DNA of 64,000 nt from Phycomyces blakesleeanus NRRL 1555(-) (lineage: Eukaryota; Mucoromycota; Mucoromycetes; Mucorales; Phycomycetaceae), in contig NW_017265137.1 of the NCBI RefSeq assembly GCF_001638985.1, forward strand, positions 2,252,749 through 2,316,748, in the 5' to 3' direction. How positions within the stretch are numbered: position 1 is the first letter of the stretch; each line of letters begins with the position of its first letter. Made by a program: the position numbers and the translations under genes. A model generated the notes under the pieces. That model did not search any database and was not told the origin of the DNA. It saw only the letters and a list, made by a program, of their open reading frames with translations. This document shows positions 12,916 through 25,777 of the stretch, piece after piece.

Positions 12916-13243
12916 TCACAAAACTCTTGATGTGTGCGGATACGGAACGTTTATTCTTATCTTTTGGAGCCTTTCTTTGTAAGAGTCCCCATTCACTCCT
13001 GACAATATCATATCAATTAAATATCCATGCGTGTTTTCTTCGGTTTCCCTGTAACTTTCCCCTAATTCATTTTCTAATAGCAAGTCTGAAGTAGCATTGT
13101 TTCGCATAGTCTTTTCTAATGTATTTAGTAATTGCTCTTCATCCTAAGCCGTCTATATTTTCTAATCCCTAGAGTAGTATTGGCTTACTTACTCTCACTA
13201 ATTCAAGCAAATCTTTTTGTTTTTTGTTTTTAAAAAGGATCAT
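12916..13243 (-). CDS. tentative small spliced gene, unknown function
   Basis: Model: exon 13243..13193 and exon 13143..12916 with a 49-base GTAAGT..TTAG intron, 92 residues. The join links KDLLELVR to DEEQLLNTLEKTMRNN, giving a charged, probably helical (coiled-coil-like) protein that ends HTSRVL. The second exon is open for 76 codons with typical amino-acid composition. No family is recognised. The start is uncertain, because the frame is also open upstream of the ATG at 13243. Support comes from splice-site fit and composition only. Confidence 0.35.
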
Positions 13244-13878
13244 TTCCCTTGTTTTCTCTCCCCATCTTCTATCTCTCTTTATATTCCTTTTGTTGTTACC
13301 CGTAATATCTGGTACCGTTTGCTTTACAATAAAAAGAACAAAAAAAAAAGAACAAAATCTTCCCGCGGAAGTCTTCAGTTTATCATAAACATTAGGTTTG
13401 TAGTGTAGTATTAAACTCCCCAAGATAATGTTCTGTTCTTTCTTGCCAATGTATTAGGTTTAATATTCTATTCTGGTTTATTTTTATCATCGTCTTTTGA
13501 CAACTACACTTTGGACTCATTCCACAACCAGTCAACATCTCTATTCCCCAATTTTATTCACCAATTCCTATCTTTCTCTCTTATACATACATACACATAA
13601 ACACACATTCTATCCTAGCTTGCTTTCTTGCTTGCTTGTTTTAGGCTCCTTTTTACAAATGTGTCTAAACCCCACCATTTCTTACTTTAATTTTTTCAAA
13701 AAAGAAAAAAAGGAAAGCGCTAGAAGATACAAAGTCCCCTTGTTTAGCCCTGAATCAATAATCATCTAAAAATATACTCAATAAACCAAGTATAATAGCT
13801 TCCTCACCCCCACACCTAGACAGACAATAAAAGCAATAATAAATTGGACCAAAAGAACAAAGTCGTGTATATTATTCT

Positions 13879-13931
<53 letters not shown>

Positions 13932-15023
13932 ATAAGAAGAAAAGGTAACAACACAATCGATTAATATAGCTGTGCAAGTAGAACTTGTAAACTTATTCAA
14001 GATATCCAATTGGCTCACATTTCCGGATACTTACACTTGGCACAAAGTATTGATGATAGCATTGAAAACAATACTATCAACAGAGTTTCGACTATGTTTG
14101 GTTGACTGGTATCAAGGGAAATCTTTTCTTATTTGATTTTATTTTTGATAATAATTAATGAACCCAAAGAAGAATCTGTTTCAATTTGCCTTTTTTTTTT
14201 GAAGCTGAACATGGTCCAAGAGAAAGAGAATAGAGAGAATAATAATAATAGTAATAAATGAGATGATATGATATTAGATGATATTATACGAGAGAGAAAA
14301 TTACTTGGCATTTAATGTTAATATTGGCTGCAAATTCAGTAATATAAGCGTACATAATACATAGACATAGAAAAGGAATGGTTAGTATCTATTTACCTAT
14401 CTATCTATTTACCTATCTATCTATTTACCTATCTATAATTCTATTTTGATTGAAATGAATATGAAGAGTAATACATTGCAATTATGATAGCAATGTATAT
14501 GTATATTATAGGTGCACTCCTTAAAAACAATTGATAACTTAATGGCTGATAAGAGAGTAATCCCTTGACTGAATAATCAAGAATACACGCATACTAGATA
14601 CATTGTATGTATGCTTGTGAATTCAACACAACAATATAAAGAACAAGGAACACATAATAAATACTCAATGCTTAATACTCAAATAATCATACTAAGCCTA
14701 ATGCTAATCACAAAGGGGTTAAAGAAAAGAAGGGGGATGTAGAAAGAGGGGCAGAGATTTTTCTTTTTGTTGGTTTACTTTAATTTCTTTCTTTATTCAT
14801 TTATTTTACCTAGTAAAAAAAAATTAAGAATAAATAGGCTGTCTAGACCCTTGCCTACTACGTCCCTTTACCTTGTTCCTGGTCTTGAAGCCCTCTTCTT
14901 TTTATTTTTATATATTATATATTATATATTATTATTATTATTATATATATATATATAGTGTGTGTGTGAGTGTGAGATATATAGAGAGAGAAAGAGAGAA
15001 AGAAAAAGAAACCTTGCTGTATT
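13244..15023. other. intergenic with microsatellites
   Basis: Holds (TAG)n at 13879-13930 and a 16-base unit CTATTTACCTATCTAT repeated about three times near 14389-14437. No supportable gene is seen. Confidence 0.5.
13879..13930. repeat. (TAG)n microsatellite
   Basis: About 17 perfect trinucleotide units. Confidence 0.95.
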
Positions 15024-15319
15024 ATGCCCGCCCGTTCGATGACTAGGTCCCATGCAATTGCATCGCTTCAACAAACTGCTCGGTTCTCCTATCGATCATG
15101 TCCGCTCTGCTCAACTCCACTTCTTGTTAGAATTCACGGGTCATTTGTATACAAATGGTTAAATAGTCACTTTGCGGTAAGAATATAAAAAGAGAGATAG
15201 ACCAATAAACTTTCTCTTCTTCTTCTTTTATTGAGTTTTATAGTGACAATTCCAATTTTCAGAAATCCCACCACGAATTCATGCATCTCGTAGTCAACCT
15301 TCATCCCTCAAACCATTAG
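15024..15319 (+). CDS. tentative small two-exon gene, unknown function
   Basis: Exons 15024-15176 and 15263-15319 with an 86-base GTAAGA..TTCAG intron, phase 0, 69 residues. The N-terminus is Arg/Ser/Ala-rich without acids, so a mitochondrial presequence is possible. A single CPLC motif follows, then a basic/aromatic stretch. The patch is clearly richer in GC than its flanks. No family is recognised. It could be an uncharacterised small mitochondrial protein or a chance model. Confidence 0.4.
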
Positions 15320-16203
15320 AGAGCTTTTGGGTCCCTTTTATTTTATTTTATACTTTTATATACATTTCCTATCAATTTAAAACAGCCTCTTTACCTTTTG
15401 TTCTTACTATTATTCCTATGTAATTCACTTCATTTCTTTTCATTTCTTTTATTATACTATATTTTTATATGCTATTATGTAGATACCTACCTACCTACCT
15501 ACCTACCTACATTCACATATACATATATGTGTATATATCTATTATTCTTTTCTATATTTTCTATGCCATTTAATGCTTTATTAAAAATAATAATAATAAT
15601 ATAATATATATATTACTTTTTCATTACTAGACATTTGCTACTCATAGCAAAATCGTAACTTCGCTCTAATTATTTCACTATACACATTCTAATATATTTC
15701 TTATATATATAAAATACCTTGGTGTACAATATTTCATGAAAATAATGTTGTGTCAAAATGTAGCATTTCACACACAAATATTATATATAACAAGGTTTCT
15801 AATCTTGAAACACTACTATGATCGTTTTCAGAAAATAGTACAAGTGTAAAATTAATCGAAAAGTCAAAGCCCTATTGTTCAACCGTAATATATATATATA
15901 TAATATTCACACTGTGACTCTTGTGAGACTAATTAGGACTGTATAACAGGTACTTTTCTAAGGATTCCAAACCTGAATATATATATATATACCTATTAAA
16001 AACCAGAGTAAAGAAAAAAAAAGGGCTCAAATATCGAATCTTTCTCTTTCTCTCTTTCTCTCTCTTAAATTCCCTTTTTTTTGTATCCCTTCTTCCTGTA
16101 AAAATCATCACTATTACTATTACTATTACTATTAACACTAGTACGAATATTACTACTTAATAATAATACTAATAGTTTTAGTAATAATAATAAAAGAAGA
16201 AAG
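15320..16203. other. intergenic, upstream of the PAP2 gene
   Basis: Contains (ACCT)n at 15484-15510, several TA runs, a CT-rich stretch (16040-16070) and (ACTATT)n near 16110-16131. No gene is seen. Confidence 0.5.
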
Positions 16204-17926
16204 ATGTCTAAAATCAACTGGAAAGCCGCACGAACTCGGCGTTTGATAATATCTTATTTGAAAGACTGGCTACTAGTCATCGTAATGACAGCCGCATTCT
16301 TTGCAATCGACAAGGTCCCACCTTACCATCGAAAATTCTCTATTCAGGACAAGACTATCATGTTCCCGTATGCAGTAGAAGAAACAATTCCAGTTTGGCT
16401 CTTATTGGTAAATAAATCACAGGATTCCCTTTCTTCTTCTTCTATTGGTTTCAGCAACCTCTTCTACTAAAAAGAAAAGAAGACGAAGAAAACTTTCTCT
16501 CTTCATTACTTCTCACCATCATAAGCCTCAATAGATTATTTGTTTCGTGGTACCAATTGTGGCAATGGCATTAGTCTCAATTGGAATCAGACATAGTTTA
16601 CATGACTTTCACAGTGGTCTTCTTGGTAAGGATACATATATAAAAATAAACAAACAAACAAAATAAACAAAAAAAATGACTCCGAATATATTCTTATACT
16701 AAGCTTGTCTGCATTGACAGGTCTTTGTCTTGGATTGTCCATAACAATTATGATTACCGATATTATAAAGGTATCTATCTTCTTTTAATTGTTCTCTTCA
16801 CATAACTAATTGATTTGTTTTTAAATATATATTCTTATCTTACCTTGTACATAATTGCTATCTCTTTGTCTTTGACTTTTATGATTGGTTTAGATCACAG
16901 CTGGAAGAGCGCGTCCTGATATGCTGGATCGTTGCCAGGCACCCCCAGGTATCATTGATCCAGTCTATGGCTTGACAGACTACACTGTTTGTACAACACC
17001 AGCAGATAGTGCTATTATGATCGATGGTTTCAAGAGTTTCCCAAGTGGTCATTCCTCGTGTAAGTAAACTAAATGGTATTCCATTTATCTATGTTTTTGG
17101 AAAACTGAATCTAATATAAATATGTATATGTCTTGGGGCTATTTTTTTTTTAAAAAAAAAAAACCTTAGTTTCATTTGCTGGGCTTGGATTCCTCTCCTT
17201 TTATTTGGGTGGAAAGATGCGCATGTTTGATGAGCGTGGTGTAAGTGGTGATTAATGTACCCAATAAGAAAAGAAAAAAAAAGAAAAACAGGAACGACAA
17301 TAGGCTCAGATGAACTCAATATCTTATTTATGTATATAAATCCATAATCTATTTAGCATACCTGGAAAGGATTCGTATTTGCCGCACCCTTGGCTGGTGC
17401 AATTCTTGTAGCCATCTCTCGTACACGTGATTATCGCCACCATTGGCAAGATGTTTTGGTTGGAGGATTGCTAGGTAAATACATAAATTGCTATCAAAAG
17501 TGGGACTACAAATAGAGAAAGTCCTGCTTTTCTTTATTTATTTCAAACAGGATCGACCATAAGCTTTCTTAATTTCTTGGCAGTCTGGCTGGTTAATTTA
17601 TTAACGTCTTTAATTTTTTTCTTCTTCATCTTTTTCTATATTTAGGTCTTTGCTCAGCCTATTTTGCATATCGCCAATATCATCCTGCCCTTGGACACCT
17701 CCGATGTTGCACACCTTTTGCACCACGATTCCCAGCCACAGACGATAATGGGCCTTACAACGTAATAGACGACAGTGAAGCGACACTGTATAATAGAAAT
17801 ATTGATCCAGTCACTGGGAGGTCAGTCCCTTTAAAGGGAATTGATCCCAATTCAGGTCTACCCCAAACACATCACAGATCCGAAGATCCGTTTGTAGATA
17901 GTGCTAGCTCATCAACGCAGCAATAA
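16204..17926 (+). CDS. PAP2-type lipid phosphate phosphatase (DPP1/LPP family)
   Basis: Seven exons: 16204-16407, 16535-16625, 16721-16770, 16894-17059, 17170-17240, 17357-17474 and 17646-17926, 326 residues. The three catalytic motifs of the type-2 phosphatidic acid phosphatase family are complete: K115..R122P123 (KITAGRARP), PSGH at 165-168, and SR..RHHWQD at 215-226 with His223 and Asp226. Several hydrophobic segments surround them, as expected for a six-pass membrane enzyme of the ER or vacuole. It would dephosphorylate phosphatidate, diacylglycerol pyrophosphate or lysophosphatidate; the substrate cannot be read from sequence. The hydrophilic tail ends in a Ser-rich stretch. All seven exons join in frame, so the model is strong. 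Intron 4 carries T10A12 just before its acceptor. Confidence 0.95.
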
Positions 17927-18188
17927 AAAAAAACAAAATGAAATGAAATAAAACAAACAAACAAACAAATAAGGATATCTATTCTTTTGCTGTTGTTGAA
18001 AAGAAATATATTATAGTCATCTTGACCCCATTAAGCTCGTTGATCATCTTCATATGGCTATCTAGAGCTTATAACAAAATACTTTTTTATTATTATTTAA
18101 AGTAGGATAGGTAACTGAGTTAATTAATTGGCCCAAGCTGATCAATTGTGCCTTTGCTACTAATACAAATAAATAAGATTCTGATGAG

Positions 18189-18303
18189 ATTTTATTTAAA
18201 GCCACAAACCAATCAATCACCCATAAAGAGTGGATTTGTGGCTAAATAATCCGAGTTAATTAGTAAATCTCTGAGCACATGACACCACGAGTGTGTTGTC
18301 ATG
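18189..18303. repeat. two adjacent imperfect hairpins
   Basis: The first hairpin pairs TTTAAAGCCACAAACC near 18191-18206 with GGATTTGTGGCTAAA near 18231-18245. The second pairs CATGACACCAC (18279-18289) with GTGTTGTCATG (18293-18303). They lie downstream of the PAP2 gene. A role as a transcript-end structure is possible but not shown. Confidence 0.5.
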
Positions 18304-21300
18304 GTTATTATTATTATTATTCAAAAAAAAAGAAAAGAAAGAGAGCGTTAAGCCAGAGAAAATTGATACCGTGCGCAAGTAGGTAACATAGATATCTGTT
18401 TCTCAAACCCCCGTCTCTTTTCTCCTTAAATATGCTGTGAAAACTATACTTGATTATGATTCGATACTTGTGCTATATACAAAGCTTTATCTTTTCAGCC
18501 CTATAGATATATATATATATATATATATATTGTGTTGCTATTATGCTGGTATAATCATAAATAAGATTTGAAATACCATTGAAGAATAAAAAAACGAGGT
18601 TAAAAAATAGTCACAGACAGACAAAGAGACATATACTTTTGTGTATCAAAAAGAGGTACTTTTTTTTTTAAGAAAAAAATCACAAGGGGAAAGGAGTAGG
18701 AGTATGAGAACGAGACACTGATACCAGCACGTGGATAAGTATGATAGGTGTACAGTAGGGTTTATGTACATTGTAACGAAATACTAGCCAAATATAAGTC
18801 AAGAATAAAAGCAAAAACAAAAAGGAGGAAAGGGCTTGAGGAAATTAGTTGGTACACGATATTGTGTTTTGCGAGTAAGTATACTAGATTATATGTATAA
18901 CTGGTATGTATTCTTGGATTGAAGTTACACACAAAAATACAAAGGTCTGTATATAAACCATTGCAACCTGCCTATCACAACTTTGCCATATATACAAACA
19001 TAATAAGATACTATACTTCTTTCCCGATATAAGACTAATCGAGGATGCAATATTCCGTTTACCCTTGAGGCTTTGAAATTGACAGATAGGATCCTATAAC
19101 TTTTTTTCTTAGAACTAAAAGAAAGCGTACGACGTTGCTTCTATTAGGAGCCCGATCAATCGTCTCCTCTTTCTCTTTCTCTATATTGAGAGAGTGAGAG
19201 AAAGAGCGCGATTTGAAGAGTACAAGCGCAAATTCATGGCTTTGATGAAAAGGTTTTGATTTGTAAGCTTTGTGAGTTGACAAATCCCACTCGCAAGATA
19301 CCATATTCTTATGCCAAAAATGTATTGCTTTGTATAGAGAAAACACAATTGGAAGGGAATGAGACGTAAAATGACTTTTGTATGCGCGGTTGTTATTTCC
19401 AAGTAGCTTTAACTGATAATCGTAGTAACAAACTATGATATGATATGATATGATATATAGTTAAAAGCATGGTATCATTTAGAGAACTTTGGCAGAAAAA
19501 AATAAAACAAGGCTTAAAATTAAGATTGTAATGTCATAGCTTGCTCCTTTTTTCCTTTTTTTTACTTGGCACACGTAGTACCCAACGTTACGAAAACAAC
19601 AAAACTAACTGGATACATTGGTGTTAAATGCTTAATATCAGCTATACCAAGAATATTGGTTTTTTATTTTGGCATATGAATATCACCTGGACTGAGGTGA
19701 AATACATTTGTAAAGAAAATTAAGAAAAGAGTTTAATTTCTTTACGAATAGATATCTTGCTATCTAGTCCTACAAAGTTTAGACTTTGGGCTCAAGGTAA
19801 GTAGATTATCAAATTTGCAGCAACAACAAACAAAAATGTCTGATCATGACATTGACTCTTCTTTTTAAAACTATTTATATTTCAACTTGGAGGACATTTA
19901 ATTTTCCAAATATTAACGTTATCCTATAAGTTTTTCATGACATATAGATATCGATATATCTGTCAATCACATATATATATATACTTTTAAAGGTGTAAAA
20001 GGCTCGTAAAGATCCTAAATTGACCTGCAATTCGAACAAACTTTTAATTCTAAAAACAAAATGGCCATATAATTGTTGTAAATCGCCGTCTGGGCTGCTC
20101 TGGTGTAGATGTCTCGAATCCTTAGATTCAATGTTTCTTTCTCCAAAAGATACCTTTTTTTTAATTCAATTAAAATCAATAATTATAAAATACAGTAAAA
20201 ATGTTCGAAAATTCTATTAGTTTTATGCAGATTGTTAATGGTTTTAGTAATTGGTATTTATTTACTCTTTATTATTCTTTATATACAAAACATTAGTGAA
20301 AATAGTTTATTTTAAGGCAAGAGAATCACCTTGATATACATGATATTCTTATTACCACTTTAATACCTGAGATCCTTACAAGTAAGTAAATATTGGTCTT
20401 TGAAAACACACACGCACACATAGGTGTGTGTTTTGATTATTAACAGTACTTGTAATTCTTCTTATTTTCTATTTTCTATTTAATATTAAATAAGAAAGTA
20501 AATTCCTAGATATTCCCTTATTAAACTCATTCCAACTTTATTTATTTTATATTACTTAATTTAATTTAATTAAGATATTTATGTTATTTTTAGCATTTAA
20601 TAAAGGTTTAGATGCCTTGGATATATCTATAGTAATTTTTAACATATCTTCAAAAGCTTTTGCATGCTCTATTTGAACTAATAAGGTATTCTAATTTGTG
20701 TACTGAAAGAGCTGCTGTTCAGACTTGTCGAGTTACATGCATTTTGAGAATTAAATACATAAAATATAGAAGTACGTGTCCCTAGAGTCTGTAATTTTGT
20801 TTATAATCAATTAACCTTTTCGTATTTTATTTATTAATTGGGGTAAATAGGCAGCACAGCAAATATTATCTGAGTAACTTAAATACAAAGATATACACAC
20901 GCACATATATATATATATATATATATGCTCTACTATAAGCTTAGTGCAAGCTCAAGTTGATTTGATAAATATAGAGGAGGAGAAGTAGAAGAAGTATAAG
21001 AAGAAAAGGAAAATATTAACTGTTTTTCTTCGACACGGATATCCAAAGAACTACTTACTGGCTATCAATTGAATTGTTGCACAGCAAGATATCCCAAAAT
21101 ATAGGATTCTTCCGTGTAATTATGTACACGTATACATTTACGCTTTTTTTCCTTTTTTTCCTTACCGCTAATAGCCATTCCTTTCTTCCAGATCAGTAGT
21201 GTCGCACAATATACCCTGGTTATTGGCTGAAAAGCTAATCACAAGCGTATATGCTGATTTTGCACCTTTAGCTTAAACTTTCAAGGGAAATTGTACTTGG

Positions 21301-21387
21301 GTAGAAAAGGGCAATATTAAGACACTAGCCACGTTTGACTACCTTGTGCCAGTATATAGGACAAAGTCTTGTCTTCATGGCAATAAC

Positions 21388-21426
21388 TACGTCACAGTCA
21401 GGTCATCTAAAGTGAAATCGCACGTG
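21388..21426 (+). promoter_or_regulatory. CRE-like TACGTCA and E-box CACGTG upstream of the cyclin gene
   Basis: TACGTCA lies at 21388-21394 and CACGTG at 21421-21426, about 95 bases before the cyclin ATG. CACGTG is the core bound by Pho4-type bHLH factors in yeast, and the downstream gene encodes a Pho80-like cyclin. The match is to a 6-base core, so chance occurrence is possible. Confidence 0.4.
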
Positions 21427-21518
21427 GTGCACATAGCCGACCCTAGTTCGTCTCAACGGGCTCATCTATTTTTTTTTATTTTTTTTTTATTTATTTTTTA
21501 CAATCTTTAAATCTCACC

Positions 21519-22775
21519 ATGAGTACGCCATCCGTCTCTTTCGATATTGCTAAACATCCTGCTAAAGATACCATCAAGTTATTGACATCTCTTCTGGAGA
21601 AGGTCACAATGGCCAATGACAGGGCTCACTCAGCAACCCCAAATACAACTGATCCTACCGATCATTCTACCCGACAAGGTCGAGCACGTAGCATATCCCA
21701 CCCATCACCTTATACTTGCTTTCATGCACGCTCTATACCAAGCATCACAATCCATGCTTATCTTATTCGCATTTTAAAATATTGTCCTTGTGCAAACGAA
21801 TGTTTCCTGGCTCTTTTGGTTTACTTTGATCGCATGTCAAAGCCAAATCATTTAACCAACTCGCCTTCACTTCGGCTCGACTCATACAACGTTCATCGCC
21901 TTGTTATTACTGGAATTATGATTTCTAGCAAGCTGTTCTCGGATGTTTTCTTTACCAATTCACGCTATGCAAAGGTAAATTCGAACTGCAGACCCACAGG
22001 AGATCATACGTGCGTACGTACGTACGTACGTACATATGTGGCTGACTGATTTTTCATTTAAATAAATAAATATATATGTATTTATGTATGTATGTAGGTT
22101 GGAGGATTACCTGTGTCTGAACTTAATACTCTTGAACTTGAGTTTCTTCAGTTAAACAACTATGGGATGTTTGTAACAATCGAAGAGTTGCAATATTATG
22201 GTGACCAACTACTGTTGCACTGGGTAAGGGAAATGGAAACGGGTGGGAGTGATCAGCTCAGCAGTACAGCTGACGATCAGGTTAATCCACAAGACAACCA
22301 ACCCAAGAGACCAACCGTCGAATCAGAGTCCACAAATCATATAAATACTGCTGCACGGCAATTGTCAATCGATAAAGGAGCGCCTGTTGAACACACTTGT
22401 CCTGAGAATAGTGATGCAGAGTCAAAAGAACATAGCAAAGTTCACCAAAAGGCACCTATAAGTGATAATACTACTTGTGGTCAACGGGATCAGCCTCAAC
22501 GAACGGCTCATAAATCAAATACTTTGCAAAGTACCACAAAGGATATTCACCGCAAATCCAATGAAATTGACAGACATCGCGTCTTTAAAAGGCCTAGTTT
22601 TTCGACATCCCCAAACTCTACTAGACCACATTCGACAAATTTGTCTGATTCAAAGCCAAGAGCCACGCACATCTTGCCAACCCCACCTGGCTCCTCATCA
22701 CCACTTATCAACCGCCCTCATGCATCACCCTCGCCATCCTCTTCACAAGAATCGCATACTGCTCACAACCGTTGA
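21519..22775 (+). CDS. PHO80-like (PCL-type) cyclin
   Basis: Exons 21519-21974 and 22098-22775, 377 residues. The Pho80/PCL cyclin box spans about residues 70-205: an Arg-containing HARSIPSITIHAYLIRI helix, ALLVYFDRM, then VHRLVITGIMISSKLFSD and, across the splice, RYAKVGGLPVSELNTLELEFL. These are diagnostic of the family. Residues about 210-377 are a hydrophilic Ser/Thr/Pro/His-rich tail, probably disordered and a phosphorylation target. Such cyclins pair with Pho85-type CDKs to control phosphate, glycogen or cell-cycle responses; the partner is not in the window. The intron contains an ACGT-rich tandem repeat (about 22010-22032). Confidence 0.93.
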
Positions 22776-23478
22776 ACAAGTTTTTCTTTTTTCTTTTTCG
22801 GCTCAAATTTCCACAATTTCTAGCAAATTTATGCTTTTCTTTGCTTTGTTTTGTCTTATTTTATTTTATTTTACTGTATTTGATAGCAGGACTATCAGTC
22901 GTGTGTACTATGGAATCAAATATTTCGTATTTGACTAGTACTGAAATTTATAGATGAACAACAGCACCAACATGTCAATTTAAACTTTAAACAATGTGGC
23001 TGTAGAGTGATAGAACTTTCATTTTATTTTACTATTGCTATTATTACCATTACCATTACCATTACCATTACCATTACTCTTACTACTATTCTTATTCTTA
23101 TTACTATCATTTACGCATTACTATATCTATTATTACTATTGCTTTATATGATGCGATAAACACATCTCTTAATATATATTTTCTTCTTGTTCTTTCCTTT
23201 TGATAGCTCTTCTTTTAATAAATATCTTGACTTTTTACTCCAAAGACCATAATCCCAGTAAATTGGTCCTTTTCAAGTTTAAAATATAAACTTTGAAAAA
23301 GGCTAAATTTCTTGGAATCCTTCTTTACTATGAGCTTTATTGTCAATTATTTAACTTCACAGTTCAGAAACAAAATTTCTTTGACGATAAATGCTGGAAG
23401 CGAAGGGATAACAAGATTATTTTTGACCATTACATACACATATGTATGTTGAAAATGTAGTTTAAGCTATTTATCAAT
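22776..23478. other. intergenic
   Basis: The cyclin 3' flank includes a (CCATTA)n hexamer repeat at 23043-23076. The cyclin and the dioxygenase genes converge here. No gene is seen. Confidence 0.6.
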
Positions 23479-24600
23479 TTAGCGTAACCAAGCTGTCAAT
23501 GCAAAGCGATCCTTGGTTGCATTCATAACTGCATGATCCACAACACCGCTCATAAACAACACAACTCGGCCTAATAACGGCTGCACAATTCGGTCTGCCG
23601 ACTCTCTTAATCCATGTTTCTCTAATTGTCCAAACAGCTTCAATTCTCCACCATCCCCATGAGACCATCCAGGATTCAGGTAGACAATAGCTGTAACACG
23701 GCGTTGGTGTGTGTCGTTGGGATCATCAACAGGGAATGCATCCCGATGTCTTTCATAGTGTGCTTCTTTGGGATGGTAATGTGCAAGTTGGTACTCTGTT
23801 TTACCATTCAAGCGAATCATCTCTGCAATGTCATGATGTAAAGGACCTTCAAAAAACTCTAGAATCCTTGAGATGTCGGTTTCATCTCTTTTTGCAGGGT
23901 TTAGCCTAGTGAGAGAAGTGAGTTAAAATTAAACTCTTGGATAATTAAAATCAAATAACAATAAAAGTAAAAAATATCCTATTTTCTAGATTACCAGACA
24001 ATGGTATCATCACGAGCGTTTTCGTCTCTGTAAGGGTCAAAGGACTCGTCGTTGTCTGGATTGCATGGGTGGCAGAAAGCACCTTTAGCCAGCATATCTT
24101 CGGCTTCCTTACGTGCCCCTATTTGTAAATGGAATAAAGAAAGAAATAAAGCCTATTTAAAGGATATTCTCCTTTACACACACATATACATATATAAATA
24201 AAAAAATATTACATTACATACCCTTGAGAGTTTCTAGGTCGATAAGTCCATCGGCAATTGTCCAACCTTGGCTATACAGCTCTTCCAAGTTCTTTGGTTG
24301 AAGACACTTAAGATCCCAAGAAGAACTATGTTTTTGTGACTCAACAGTGTTAAGCTCATGGTAGAATAGACGCTGGGCAATTGTAAGAGGGTGTTCTTGC
24401 TGGTCAAGGTATTCCAGCAAATCATTTTCATCGATTTCTTCTACTTCTTCAACTTCTTCTTCTTCGTCTGCATTGGGGTCATATTCGTAATCGGAAGGTA
24501 AATCACTTTTATCATCCGGGAATTCCGGGAGATCTGCGTGGTTTGCTGCTGCAGCGCGTAGAATGCGCGACTCAAGACTGTCGTTGGTATTGGTGTCCAT
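23479..24600 (-). CDS. 2-oxoglutarate/Fe(II) dioxygenase, prolyl-4-hydroxylase type
   Basis: Three exons: 24600..24222, 24118..23995 and 23905..23479, 309 residues. The C-terminal half is a P4Hc-type jelly-roll: iron ligands H220 and D222 (HRD) and distal H291, with R300 (KDRFALTAW) for the 2-oxoglutarate carboxylate. The middle NPGW..GGELKLF stretch is typical of the family. The N-terminal 120 residues are acidic (runs of Asp and Glu at about 45-65), so this is not an ER procollagen type. There is no signal peptide, which suggests a cytosolic or nuclear enzyme. The substrate is unknown. A MITE sits about 265 bases upstream of the ATG. Confidence 0.9.
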
Positions 24601-24865
24601 TAGAATTAAAAATGAAAGAAAATAATACCCGCTTTTTTTTGGGTTCTGTTGTAATGCAAGCGTGACTTCAAGACTATATCAATCTTACGGTCACACATAA
24701 GCTCTCGCTAACATTATTTACGCTAATATTAGGGGGACGACATTTTCTGATGGGAAGCGTTTTTTTTATTTCATCGAACCACAGATTGTGGCTTGCTGTT
24801 CGGTATCAAATACTTATATCTGGCCCCTAAGGATTCATACTTATAATAATACACACACTTTAATA
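24601..24865. promoter_or_regulatory. upstream region of the dioxygenase gene
   Basis: A 265-base region between the ATG and the MITE. It is less AT-rich near 24720-24800 and contains short imperfect inverted sequence around CCACAGATTGTGG (24780-24792). No specific binding site can be named. Confidence 0.3.
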
Positions 24866-25235
24866 GGGGGTTTCAACAGTCCTTTAAGCTTTTAAACTTA
24901 AGCTTTGAGTTTAAATTTAAAAATATAATTGGCTGAAATTAATTTATAACCATTAAAAAAATAGATTAAAACTTGAAAGAAAACCTTCAATAGTTTTAAA
25001 CTTTTAGTAGATCCTTGCTTAGATTTATTTTTGGAAATTTAATAAAACCTTGGTGCACATATCTTTGTATCTTTCAATGCTATTTTAAACTTATATCATA
25101 TTATCTCAATGCCTAATAGAACTGAAAGAAGCATTTAGGGTACTCAAAAACACTTAGTAACTCTCACGTATTATTGGTTACTGCCTTAAAACTCAAAGCT
25201 TAAATTTAAAAGCTTAAAGGACTGTTGAAACCCCC
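24866..25235. mobile_element. MITE with about 48-bp terminal inverted repeats (TA target site)
   Basis: Starts GGGGGTTTCAACAGTCC and ends with its reverse complement. The inverted repeats extend about 48 bases with one mismatch. TA flanks both ends. The 370-base interior is AT-rich and non-coding. The TA target site and structure suggest a Tc1/mariner (Stowaway-like) non-autonomous element. Confidence 0.85.
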
Positions 25236-25777
25236 TAATAGATGTCAGGTGAAGCCTAAATATTTTCAGGGGAGTTAAATTAAAAATAATAATATTTGAA
25301 TACCCCTCAATTATAATAATAAAAAGTAAATATTTTATTAGGCCCATCTCTTTTTTATTTTTCTTTCTTTCATATATTTGATTTCCATTATTTCTCTTCA
25401 CTTATACACCCTTGATTCCTGTAATTTCTGCCCCCATACAAATACATACTTCAGATGGAACGAAAGGCTTCCAAAGTGTTTAAAGTTTAACTAAACAGGA
25501 TGTTCTTTCTTTGCGTGGTATAGTAATTTCTTAATGCAGTTCCGCTGGGAACGCCAGTATATCTCGTGTGTATTTAAAGTACTATTTAGTTATACACTAA
25601 GATGGGACAACCATTGATGTATCAAACAACTATATATGTTAGGTATTAATTAATAACCTTTTTATTGAATAATGATAACCTATTTGAGTATCCCCCTGCC
25701 CCCAGCCTTGGAATTCTCTACTTCATAGCGTAAATATATTACAGATGAGATGATAGTATTTTAATTTAAAATAAGCT
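25236..25777. other. intergenic
   Basis: Between the MITE and the 3' end of the next (-) gene. No gene is seen. Confidence 0.5.

Larger units (their letters stand above)
17927..21518. other. long AT-rich intergenic region
   Basis: About 3.6 kb. It contains two hairpins near 18190-18303, T/A tracts, TA repeats at 18508-18530 and 20907-20925, and open frames (for example 19059-19346 on -) with no recognisable content. The last 150 bases carry promoter-like motifs for the cyclin gene. Confidence 0.5.

Noticed and set aside
19059..19346. 95-codon open frame on -
   Set aside because: No ATG at its 5' end, a second frame is open over the same bases, and no family similarity is seen.
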